Shown one piece after another: positions 1-6,439 of a stretch of DNA of 64,000 nucleotides. The notes beneath the pieces were generated by a model. The model did not search any database and was not told the DNA's origin. It was given only the letters and a program-made list of their open reading frames with translations. Position 1 is the first letter of the stretch. Every line of letters begins with the position of its first letter. The DNA is from Lachnospiraceae bacterium (GTDB taxonomy: Bacteria; Bacillota; Clostridia; Lachnospirales; Lachnospiraceae): assembly GCA_015056735.1 (NCBI GenBank), contig SVFT01000001.1, positions 62,001-126,000 on the forward strand, in the 5' to 3' direction. Made by a program: the position numbers and the translations under genes.

Positions 1-309
1 GAGGAAGTACGCAATCCGGAGTTTAAAGGCGGCACAGGCGCGGCACTGCTTCGTTCTTACGTGGACGATTCCATCCGCATCATGCGCGGCATTTTGGAGC
101 CCGGCTCCAGCATCGGGCTGCACACGCACGAGGGGACGAGCGAGACGGTTTACATTTTAGAGGGAAGCGGCAAAGTGCTTTACGACGGTACGGAGATCCC
201 GCTTCATACGGGTTCCTGCCATTATTGCCCGGAGGGACACAGTCACAGTCTGATCAACAACACGGATCAGCCGCTTAAGTTCCTCGGAATCGTGCCGAAC
301 CTCGGCTAG
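1..309 (+). CDS. Cupin domain protein, 5' end outside the window
   Basis: The reading frame is open from the first base, so the N-terminus lies upstream; 102 residues are visible. They form a small beta-barrel cupin: the first metal-binding motif is seen as HTHEGTSETVYILEGSG, with two His and a Glu, and the second as the later PEGHSHSL. Single-domain cupins often bind a divalent metal and may be isomerases, oxygenases or sugar-binding regulators. Nothing here distinguishes these, so the substrate is unknown. It is followed after 38 bases by a small gene with its own ribosome-binding site, possibly in the same transcript. Family assignment is firm; function is open. Confidence 0.8.
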   Translation, partial: EEVRNPEFKGGTGAALLRSYVDDSIRIMRGILEPGSSIGLHTHEGTSETVYILEGSGKVLYDGTEIPLHTGSCHYCPEGHSHSLINNTDQPLKFLGIVPNLG

Positions 310-347
310 CACATTTTTTGCAGATGTGCAGAAATCAGGAGGACAGA

Positions 348-575
348 ATGGATTTTTCCATGATCATGAAAGTGCGGAATGCCTGGGAGACATTCCGCGC
401 AAACCATCCCAAGTTTCCGATGTTTCTTGACGCGGTGAAGCGTCACGGCATCAAGGAAGGAACGATCATCGCAGTGACGATCACGACGCCGGAAGGCGAG
501 AATATCAGCACCAATCTGAAAGTGACGTCATCCGATCTGGAGCTGTTCGAGACGCTGAAACAGATCAGACCGTGA
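348..575 (+). CDS. Small conserved-looking protein of unknown function
   Basis: A 75-residue protein beginning MDFSMIMKVRNAWETF. The start is chosen because AGGAGG lies at 337-342, five bases before this ATG; an in-frame TTG further upstream has no ribosome-binding site. The first half is basic and helical-looking, and the second half carries alternating strands ending in a short acidic helix. No signal peptide, membrane segment or known motif is seen. It may be co-transcribed with the cupin gene. I do not recognise the family. The good ribosome-binding site and protein-like composition support it being real. Confidence 0.65.
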   Translation: MDFSMIMKVRNAWETFRANHPKFPMFLDAVKRHGIKEGTIIAVTITTPEGENISTNLKVTSSDLELFETLKQIRP

Positions 576-645
576 TCATGATGGGAAATGTAAACTTTTT
601 TTAAACCATCTTTGAAAACTTCATGAAAAAATTTGCTGAAACGCC

Positions 646-675
646 TTGACAACGAACTTGATTGGATGGTATATT
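646..675 (+). promoter_or_regulatory. SigA-type promoter for the tRNA pair
   Basis: TTGACA at 646-651 and TATATT at 670-675 are 18 bases apart, 40 bases before tRNA-Val. This is a near-consensus housekeeping promoter and probably drives both tRNAs. Confidence 0.75.
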
Positions 676-714
676 AGCAAAGCGGGTTGCAGAAATGCAA
701 CGCACAAAAAGCGT

Positions 715-787
715 GGGATCTTAGCTCAGCTGGGAGAGCATCTGCCTTACAAGCAGAGGGTCATAGGTTCGAGCCCTATAGGTCCCA
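715..787 (+). tRNA. tRNA-Val (anticodon UAC)
   Basis: The cloverleaf is complete: a seven-base acceptor stem (GGGATCT with AGGTCCC), a D arm with GCTC/GAGC, an anticodon stem TCTGC/GCAGA with loop CTTACAA, and a T arm with TTCGAGC. The anticodon is TAC, reading valine codons. The 3' CCA is not encoded. Confidence 0.96.
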
Positions 788-814
788 CTTATTTTGTGAA
801 ACTTCATAAATTAT

Positions 815-888
815 GGCGAGATAGCTCAGTTGGCTAGAGCATGCGGTTCATACCCGCAGTGTCGAGGGTTCAAATCCCCCTCTCGCTA
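815..888 (+). tRNA. tRNA-Met (anticodon CAU)
   Basis: The cloverleaf has the acceptor stem GGCGAGA/TCTCGCT, D arm GCTC/GAGC, anticodon stem TGCGG/CCGCA with loop TTCATAC, and T loop TTCAAAT. Anticodon CAT. There is no run of three G-C pairs in the anticodon stem as in initiators, so it is most likely the elongator (a CAU tRNA modified to read Ile is possible). CCA is not encoded. Confidence 0.93.
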
Positions 889-900
889 CTCAGATAAGGG

Positions 901-940
901 TTCGGGGACGATCGTTAAGACGTTCTCGGATTTTTATTTT
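901..940 (+). terminator. Intrinsic terminator after the tRNA pair
   Basis: TTCGGGGACG pairs with CGTTCTCGGA through G-C and G-U pairs around a ten-base loop, followed by TTTTTATTTT. It closes the two-tRNA transcript. Confidence 0.75.
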
Positions 941-1011
941 ATCCAAAATGATGGTTTGACGCGCATTTTTTAGGTACAATGTCTTTAGATAGATTGCTTG
1001 GAGAGAAGATT

Positions 1012-1863
1012 ATGAAGAATGGGCTTGTAATGGAAGGCGGCGGCATGCGCGGCGTGTTTACGGCCGGCGTGATCGACGTTTTTATGGAAAACGGGATCGA
1101 TTTTGACGGAGCGATCGGTGTGTCGGCAGGAGCCTGCTTTGGATTTAACATCAAATCGCGCCAGATCGGGCGTGCACTGCGCTATAATCTGAACTATTGC
1201 AGGGATAAGCGCTATTGCAGTTGGTATTCGTTTCTGACGAGCGGCAATATCTTCAATGTGGATTTCTGCTATCGGGAGATCCCGTTTGAACTGGATCCGG
1301 TGGATTTTGATACATACAGAAATAACCCGATGGCGTTCTATGCGGTCTGCACGGACCTGGAAACGGGCGGTCCCTACTACGCGCGGATCGATCACTGTGA
1401 TGCGAGGGATTTTGATCTGATCCGCGCTTCCGCATCACTTCCGATGGTGTCGCATATCGTGGAGGTGGACGGACACCTTTTGCAGGATGGCGGCACGGCG
1501 GATTCGATCCCGCTCAGGTTCTTTGAAAGCGAAGGCTACGAGCGCAATATCGTGATCACCACGAGACCCCGTGACTATATCAAGAAGAAGAGCAGCGTTT
1601 CTACGTTTATGGCGTGGCTCTATCGGAAATATCCGAATTACGCGAGGGCGATCAAAGAGCGCCATGTCATGTACAACGAGGAGACCGCATATGTGTACCG
1701 GCGCGAAAAAGAAGGCGCTGCGCTTGTGATCGCACCGGACGCGCCTGTTCCGGCCGACCGGATCGAGCATGATCCCGAAAAGCTCAAAGCGACTTACGAG
1801 ATCGGCCGCCGGGCTGCGCTGTCTCGTCTGGATGAGATCAGAGCGTTCCTTGGAGGAGATTGA
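1012..1863 (+). CDS. Patatin-like phospholipase family protein
   Basis: A 283-residue cytosolic protein with the hallmarks of bacterial patatins: an oxyanion-hole glycine run (GGGMRG, residues 9-14), the nucleophile elbow GVSAG with Ser38, and the DGG motif whose Asp159 completes a Ser-Asp dyad. Family members hydrolyse acyl esters of phospholipids or other lipids; this branch resembles E. coli YjjU. The start at ATG 1012 follows GGAGAG by a normal distance; 11 in-frame residues upstream lack a ribosome site. Its stop codon overlaps the start of the next gene (TGATG), which suggests translational coupling with the Y-family polymerase, although a functional link is not obvious. Confidence 0.85.
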   Translation: MKNGLVMEGGGMRGVFTAGVIDVFMENGIDFDGAIGVSAGACFGFNIKSRQIGRALRYNLNYCRDKRYCSWYSFLTSGNIFNVDFCYREIPFELDPVDFDTYRNNPMAFYAVCTDLETGGPYYARIDHCDARDFDLIRASASLPMVSHIVEVDGHLLQDGGTADSIPLRFFESEGYERNIVITTRPRDYIKKKSSVSTFMAWLYRKYPNYARAIKERHVMYNEETAYVYRREKEGAALVIAPDAPVPADRIEHDPEKLKATYEIGRRAALSRLDEIRAFLGGD

Positions 1864-3116
1864 TGCGTACCTATATTTGCATTGATTTAAAGTCGTTCTA
1901 TGCCTCCGTTGAGTGTGCGGAGCGAGGGCTTGATGCCATGACGACGAATCTCGTTGTTGCGGATACCTCCCGTACCGAAAAGACGATCTGTCTTGCAATA
2001 ACACCTGCTATGAAAAAACTCGGCATCCACAACAGATGCCGCCTTTTCGAGATCCCGAAGAGTATCTCTTATATCGCCGCGGTTCCGCGCATGCAGCTTT
2101 ACATTGATTATGCTGCACGGATCTACGGTATCTATTTAAAGTATATTTCCAAAGATGACATTTATGTCTATTCCATCGACGAAGCGTTTATGGATGTGAC
2201 GGACTATCTGAAGATGTACCGTATGACGGCGCGCGAGCTCGGACGCACGATCATCACGGATATTTATGAGACGCTTCGTATCAGGGCGACCTGCGGGATC
2301 GGGACCAATCTGTATCTGACCAAGATCGCGCTTGATATCTGTGCGAAGCATGCACCGGATTTTATCGGCGAACTGACAGAAGCGTCATATTGCGAGACGC
2401 TTTGGACTCACAGACCTTTGACAGACTTCTGGCGGATCGGCGCAGGAACGGAGCGCAAGCTCGCATCCTACGGCATCTACACGATGGGCGACATCGCGCA
2501 TGCGGACGAGGATCTTCTATATCGCCTTTTTGGCAAGGATGCGGAGCTTCTGATCGACCATGCGTACGGGCGGGAACCCGTGACGATGGCGCAGGTCAAG
2601 GCATATAAACCGACGGTCAATTCGCTTTCGTCCGGGCAGGTCCTGCCGTGCGATTATGCTTTTGATGATGCACATCTGATCGTCAAGGAGATGATGGATC
2701 TTCTGTGCCTTGATCTGGTCGCAAAAGGTCTTGTGACCAAATCGCTCACGCTGCACATCGGCTATTCAAACAGGCTGGGACTACCGTCCGTGAACGGGAC
2801 GATCGATGTGCCCGATGAGACGAATTCCGACCTGGTGCTGATCCCCGCGATCACGGAGCTTTTTGAGCGGATCGCCGGCCGTGACAGGATGATCCGACGC
2901 ATCAACATCATCTGCAACCACGTGGTTCCGGAGGAGTTCAGGCAGTACAGTTTTTTCATTGATGCAGACGAGCTTGAGAAAAATCGCAAGATCCAGACGG
3001 CGGTGCTTTCGATCAAAGACAGATTCGGAAAGAATGCCATTCTGAAAGGGATGAATCTTGAGAAAAATGCGATGACGCGCGAACGAAATGCGCAGATCGG
3101 AGGTCACCGTGCCTAA
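1863..3116 (+). CDS. Y-family DNA polymerase (UvrX/UmuC-like)
   Basis: A 417-residue translesion polymerase. Catalytic acids are visible: Asp8 in ICIDLKSFYASVE and Asp106-Glu107 in SIDEAF. Palm, fingers, thumb and a little-finger domain up to about residue 360 follow in the usual order. It matches the Firmicutes UvrX/YqjW type of UmuC relative more than DinB, because a YolD-like gene follows directly with an eight-base overlap, the pairing known from B. subtilis. Start: ATG 1863 overlaps the patatin stop and follows GGAGGAG. It presumably copies damaged DNA; control by the SOS response is possible, but no LexA-type site was identified. Confidence 0.9.
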   Translation: MRTYICIDLKSFYASVECAERGLDAMTTNLVVADTSRTEKTICLAITPAMKKLGIHNRCRLFEIPKSISYIAAVPRMQLYIDYAARIYGIYLKYISKDDIYVYSIDEAFMDVTDYLKMYRMTARELGRTIITDIYETLRIRATCGIGTNLYLTKIALDICAKHAPDFIGELTEASYCETLWTHRPLTDFWRIGAGTERKLASYGIYTMGDIAHADEDLLYRLFGKDAELLIDHAYGREPVTMAQVKAYKPTVNSLSSGQVLPCDYAFDDAHLIVKEMMDLLCLDLVAKGLVTKSLTLHIGYSNRLGLPSVNGTIDVPDETNSDLVLIPAITELFERIAGRDRMIRRINIICNHVVPEEFRQYSFFIDADELEKNRKIQTAVLSIKDRFGKNAILKGMNLEKNAMTRERNAQIGGHRA

Positions 3117-3453
3117 AAGACCGAGGACCAAGATGACGATAGAAGAGCGGGCCAAACAGTTCATGCCGTTTGCGGCGCTGAAAGGCCTCCCGGAGGCGCT
3201 TGCCGCAAAAGAGCGCATCGTGGTGCCCAAGGCAGAGCTCTCCGAGGATATGGCGGATGAGCTCGACCGCCGGCTTCGTATGCTGCATGTCGGATCCATT
3301 GTGACCGTCACCCATTATCGGGACGGGGCATATATCAAAAATACCGGCATGGTCGCCAAAATTGACGAGAATGCCGGTTTTATCCAGATCGTACAGACAA
3401 AGATCCCGTTTGAAACGGTGTATGCGATCGAATGCGAAGAGCGTTCGGTCTGA
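3109..3453 (+). CDS. YolD-like protein, partner of the Y-family polymerase
   Basis: A 114-residue protein with the signature RTKMTIEERAKQFMPFAALK near the N-terminus, typical of YolD-like proteins. In Bacillus and relatives these are encoded beside UvrX-type polymerases and are proposed to play the role of UmuD in polymerase V. The start is GTG 3109, five bases after GGAGG at 3099-3103, so it overlaps the end of the polymerase gene by eight bases. A beta-rich second half (residues 60-110) contains repeated V/I-T patterns. The pairing with the polymerase is seen directly; its biochemical role is inferred. Confidence 0.85.
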   Translation: MPKRPRTKMTIEERAKQFMPFAALKGLPEALAAKERIVVPKAELSEDMADELDRRLRMLHVGSIVTVTHYRDGAYIKNTGMVAKIDENAGFIQIVQTKIPFETVYAIECEERSV

Positions 3454-3494
3454 TGAAACGGTATAAGGCAGGGGCGTGACTTTTTTCAGATCAG

Positions 3495-4160
3495 TCAGTC
3501 TGCTTTGAGGATCGCAAGATCCAGGATGTCCAGCGGCATGTCCGCGAACATCTCCGCGTGGTTCTCCGTCAGCTCTTCTCTGGTGCGATATCCCCAGAGG
3601 GCGCCGACCGTGTGCATGCCGGCACTGTTTCCGGTCTGCATGTCGGTTCCGGTATCGCCTACATAGAGGCAGTCATCCGGTGATACGCCAAGTTTTTCTG
3701 CAATGAGAAAAGCACCGTCAGGCGCAGGCTTACGCGCGATCTCGGCGCACTGGCCCTGTATCATGTCAAAAAGGCCTTTGCCGTAGAGCTTCTCCACGAC
3801 CTGAACGGTCTGCGGATGCGGCTTGTTGGAGAGGACCGCAAGGCGGATCCCTTTTGCCTTCAGCGCTTTAAGCGCCTCCGGCATGCCTTCGTACGGTGCT
3901 ACTTTATAGTCTGCATATTCTGCAAAAAACTTGCCATAGAGCGGACGGAGCTCATCGTAGCGCGTGCAGTCTGTGTCGCCGCTTGCGCGGAGCATCCTGC
4001 GGACGAGCTCGTTAGGACCGTCGCCGCAAAAGTATTTATATGCATCTGCCTCAAACGGCTTAAGCCCGATCGCTGTGAGCGCGGAGTTCCCGCTTCGGGC
4101 AATGGAATCAAGAGTGAAGGACAGCGTGCCGTCCAGGTCAAAGATCGCTGCTTGGATCAT
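3495..4160 (-). CDS. HAD-family phosphatase, phosphoglycolate phosphatase-like
   Basis: A 221-residue haloacid-dehalogenase hydrolase. Motif I is DLDGTL (Asp8 nucleophile, Asp10 acid/base), motif II is the Ser in AVLSNKPH, motif III is the Lys in ARKPAPDG, and motif IV is GDTGTDMQ. A helical cap lies between residues 15 and 85. This is the Gph/PGP type that dephosphorylates small phosphorylated metabolites. The start is set at the ATG preceded by AAGGAGA on the minus strand; seven extra in-frame residues upstream lack support. It converges on the YolD gene and diverges from the flavoprotein. The exact substrate cannot be read from sequence. Confidence 0.88.
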   Translation of the reverse strand: MIQAAIFDLDGTLSFTLDSIARSGNSALTAIGLKPFEADAYKYFCGDGPNELVRRMLRASGDTDCTRYDELRPLYGKFFAEYADYKVAPYEGMPEALKALKAKGIRLAVLSNKPHPQTVQVVEKLYGKGLFDMIQGQCAEIARKPAPDGAFLIAEKLGVSPDDCLYVGDTGTDMQTGNSAGMHTVGALWGYRTREELTENHAEMFADMPLDILDLAILKAD

Positions 4161-4238
4161 GTGTGTCTCCTTATGGTTCATTTATATAGCCATGGATTAT
4201 TGTACACGGATTTAACGGAAAAGGAAAGGAGGATGTTT

Positions 4239-4886
4239 ATGTCAAAGATGATCGTGCTGAATGCAAGTCCGCGCAAGGATTGGAATACGGCCGGCCTTTT
4301 GAAGGAGGCAAAAAGGAGCGCGGAAACGAAAGGTGCCGAAGTTGAATACATCGATCTGTACGACCTGTCATTTACGGGATGCCGCAGCTGTCTTGCATGT
4401 AAGAGAAAAGGCGCACAAAAGAACAAATGCTTTTGGAAGGATGACCTGTCGCCGCTGATCGACAGGATCCTGGAAGCTGATGCGCTCGTGATCGGGACCC
4501 CCATATATTTCGGTGAACCGTCCGCGCAGTTTCGCGCACTGATCGAGCGTCTTCTTTTCTGCGTACTTTCATATGAGGTCGATGGTGACGGCTCGTTTTA
4601 TGACAGCAGTCTGGATGTCGGCATCATCTATACGATGAATGCACCCAGGTCGTATTACGACAGTACGCTGCATAGCACGTTAGCGCATACGGAAGGGATC
4701 ATGAAGATGCTGCTGAAAGGAAAAGTCCTGACATATGCCTCCTGCAACACACTCCAGGTAGAGGATTACAGCAAGTATTGCATGAGCATATTCAGTGAAG
4801 ACGCAAAGAGAAGCCATCACGACAGTCAGTTTCCGGTCGATCTGGAAGAAGCGTTTAAGCTGGGCGCCGAGATCGCAGGCGGATGA
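4239..4886 (+). CDS. NADPH-dependent FMN reductase / iron-sulfur flavoprotein family
   Basis: A 215-residue flavodoxin-fold protein starting MSKMIVLNASPRK, where the NASPR loop binds FMN phosphate. A cysteine cluster at C48, C51, C54 and C64 follows, resembling the compact motif of Isf-type iron-sulfur flavoproteins. GTPIYFGEPSAQF is the second flavin loop. It probably moves electrons between NAD(P)H or ferredoxin and a small acceptor. The start is the ATG at 4239, six bases after AGGAGG; the ATG at 4233 touches the ribosome site. No dedicated partner lies next to it. Confidence 0.85.
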   Translation: MSKMIVLNASPRKDWNTAGLLKEAKRSAETKGAEVEYIDLYDLSFTGCRSCLACKRKGAQKNKCFWKDDLSPLIDRILEADALVIGTPIYFGEPSAQFRALIERLLFCVLSYEVDGDGSFYDSSLDVGIIYTMNAPRSYYDSTLHSTLAHTEGIMKMLLKGKVLTYASCNTLQVEDYSKYCMSIFSEDAKRSHHDSQFPVDLEEAFKLGAEIAGG

Positions 4887-4901
4887 AAGCCGGCGGGCTC
4901 T

Positions 4902-4928
4902 TAACTATTCTGCGGATCATGCCGATAT
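4902..4928 (+). promoter_or_regulatory. Putative SigD (flagellar sigma factor) promoter
   Basis: TAAC at 4902-4905 and GCCGATAT at 4921-4928 are 15 bases apart. The known SigD consensus in Bacillus is TAAA, 15 bases, GCCGATAT, so only one base differs. It lies 44 bases before the YjfB-like gene, a family linked to motility by name. Confidence 0.65.
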
Positions 4929-4971
4929 AAGCTATGTAATAATGTCAGTCATGCGTAAAGGAGGGATTGCA

Positions 4972-5163
4972 ATGGATATTCCCGCATTATCAATGGCAAT
5001 GGCACAAAATGACCTGCTTACGCAGGTGGGAGCTGCGATGCTCGGTAAATCTCTTGACCTCATGGAGGTAGCCGGTGAAGGCATGACAGAGATGATCGAC
5101 ACCGCGGCTATGGAGTTGTCGGTTAACCCCGCCGTAGGCGGCAATTTTGACATCTCTGTGTAG
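4972..5163 (+). CDS. YjfB-like putative motility protein
   Basis: A 63-residue protein, MDIPALSMAMAQNDLLTQVG onward, matching the YjfB family by its N-terminal pattern of short aliphatic helix, the central LGKSLDLMEVAGEGMTEMI helix and the closing NPAVGGNFDISV. Members are small, lack a signal peptide, and are annotated as putative motility proteins in Firmicutes. The ATG follows AAAGGAGGG by a normal spacing. A near-perfect SigD-type promoter lies just upstream, which fits a flagellar regulon. The gene ends four bases before a long palindromic repeat. Molecular role unknown. Confidence 0.8.
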   Translation: MDIPALSMAMAQNDLLTQVGAAMLGKSLDLMEVAGEGMTEMIDTAAMELSVNPAVGGNFDISV

Positions 5164-5166
5164 TGG

Positions 5167-5242
5167 AGTGAGCCAGGGGGACGGGGTAGGTGGTCCATTT
5201 TTTGCAAAAAATGGACCACCTACCCCGTCCCCCTGGCTCACT
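5167..5242. repeat. Long perfect palindrome, REP-like element, copy 1
   Basis: Two arms of about 37 bases, AGTGAGCCAGGGGGACGGGG onward and its complement, surround a tiny loop. The element fills the gap between two convergent genes and reaches into the stop codon of the minus-strand oxidoreductase. A second copy lies at 6245-6315 and a shortened one at 49614-49642. Such gggacgg palindromes resemble REP elements mobilised by RAYT-type transposases; no such gene is in the window. Confidence 0.9.
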
Positions 5243-6209
5243 AGTGTATACCCTGCAGCATGTGCATTGCGAGCATACTTTCTGATTGACGTTCTTCGAC
5301 CTGAAGGACGTCTTTTTTTTGTATGATCTGCTCGATCGTGCGAAATTCCGCTGTCATTCTGTGCTCACCGGTGCCCTCTGACAGTACGATGTCTTCGCCT
5401 GTCTTACGGTCATGGAAGATCAGCGGCGCATTCATAGAATTAAGCGTATCGGAAAGCTTGAAATATCCGTCCGTACCTTCGATCAGCAGACCGTTATCAC
5501 CCTGGCAGTCCTTTGCGGCAACAGAGACAACCTTGAAATCCGTATAGTCCATGAGCATGACGCCGCTGACATCCACATCTCTGATGATGTTGGGGCAATA
5601 GACGGTTTTTGCGGGACGACCGAAGAGAAAGGCAGCGATATGGATGTTGTAGATCCCAAGATCGAGCAGAGCACCGCCGCCTGCTGCGGCATCAAATACC
5701 CTGAAGTATTCGCCTGCCATAAAGCGGTCATAGCGTGAGGAGTACTGCGAGAAGTTCAGACTGACATACTTGATCTGTCCGGCTCTTTTCAGTTCGCGCT
5801 TCAGAACCTCGCAAACAGGCAGATACCGGTTCGAGATCGCCTCGAGCGCGATCACACCCTTTTCTCTTGCCTTTGAAAAGATCTGCTCTGCTTCGGAGAG
5901 GCTCAGCGTAAGCGGCTTTTCGATGAATATGTGAAAGCCTGCATCGATCGCCTTCATCGCAAGTTCAAAATGGGTATAGTTGGGCGTGGCGAGATAGACA
6001 AGATCAAGCTGTCCTCGCTTATCCGCAAGCATCCTGTCATAGTCTGTATAAGCTTCGGGGATGGCATACTGTTCCTGCAGCGCATGCACAGTATCCGCGC
6101 TCCTTTTTGTGCCAACCAGCACCTGCACATGGATCTGGGGCATTTCCTTTAGCATCGGCATGATCTCGTGCACGAGCATGCCGCTTCCGACAACGGCGAT
6201 TCTGATCAT
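5241..6209 (-). CDS. Gfo/Idh/MocA-family oxidoreductase
   Basis: A 322-residue NAD(P)-dependent oxidoreductase. The N-terminal Rossmann fold begins IRIAVVGSGMLV (GxGxxx nucleotide loop), and the family motif EKPLTL lies near residue 97 in IFIEKPLTLS. The C-terminal half is the alpha/beta domain that binds a sugar, inositol or related polyol. Start at the ATG preceded by GGGAGG on the minus strand. The stop codon overlaps the outer end of REP copy 1. A -10 element TATAAT with an upstream TG lies at 6236-6241, right next to REP copy 2. It stands alone, so the substrate cannot be inferred from context. Confidence 0.9.
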   Translation of the reverse strand: MIRIAVVGSGMLVHEIMPMLKEMPQIHVQVLVGTKRSADTVHALQEQYAIPEAYTDYDRMLADKRGQLDLVYLATPNYTHFELAMKAIDAGFHIFIEKPLTLSLSEAEQIFSKAREKGVIALEAISNRYLPVCEVLKRELKRAGQIKYVSLNFSQYSSRYDRFMAGEYFRVFDAAAGGGALLDLGIYNIHIAAFLFGRPAKTVYCPNIIRDVDVSGVMLMDYTDFKVVSVAAKDCQGDNGLLIEGTDGYFKLSDTLNSMNAPLIFHDRKTGEDIVLSEGTGEHRMTAEFRTIEQIIQKKDVLQVEERQSESMLAMHMLQGIH

Positions 6210-6235
6210 CTGTCTGTCCTCCCGGTTTTTTTTAT

Positions 6236-6241
6236 ATTATA
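6236..6241 (-). promoter_or_regulatory. Extended -10 promoter element for the oxidoreductase gene
   Basis: Read on the minus strand this is TGGTATAAT, an extended -10, 27 bases before the start codon. The -35 position would fall inside the adjacent palindrome (6245-6315), where no -35-like hexamer is seen. Confidence 0.55.
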
Positions 6242-6244
6242 CCA

Positions 6245-6315
6245 TGAGCCAGGGGGACGGGGTAGGTGGTCCATTTTTGCAAAAAATGGACCACCTACCC
6301 CGTCCCCCTGGCTCA
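6245..6315. repeat. Long palindrome, REP-like element, copy 2
   Basis: Nearly identical to the repeat at 5167-5242, with one T fewer on one side of the loop. Arms run from TGAGCC to GGCTCA. It sits between the divergent oxidoreductase and comEC genes, flanking the former on both sides together with copy 1. Confidence 0.9.
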
Positions 6316-6439
6316 CTTTTCGGCAAAATGCGCATACGCAGTGCACGTATTTTGTGGAGGGTGCCGATTGCCCGAAAAGATATGATTGTGATACCCTATG
6401 AAAGACGCTCACCTGAGATGATCAGAAGGAGGAAACGGT

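Noticed and set aside
956-980. Promoter TTGACG...TACAAT before the patatin gene
   Set aside because: The spacer is only 13 bases, too short for a SigA promoter.
3816-4238. N-terminal extension of the flavoprotein
   Set aside because: The open frame extends back over the divergent HAD gene, but the flavin loop begins right at ATG 4239, which has an ideal ribosome site.
5167-5242. Short ORFs reading MSQGDGVGGPFF-like peptides across the palindromes
   Set aside because: They come from the repeat itself, occur on both strands and have no ribosome-binding site.
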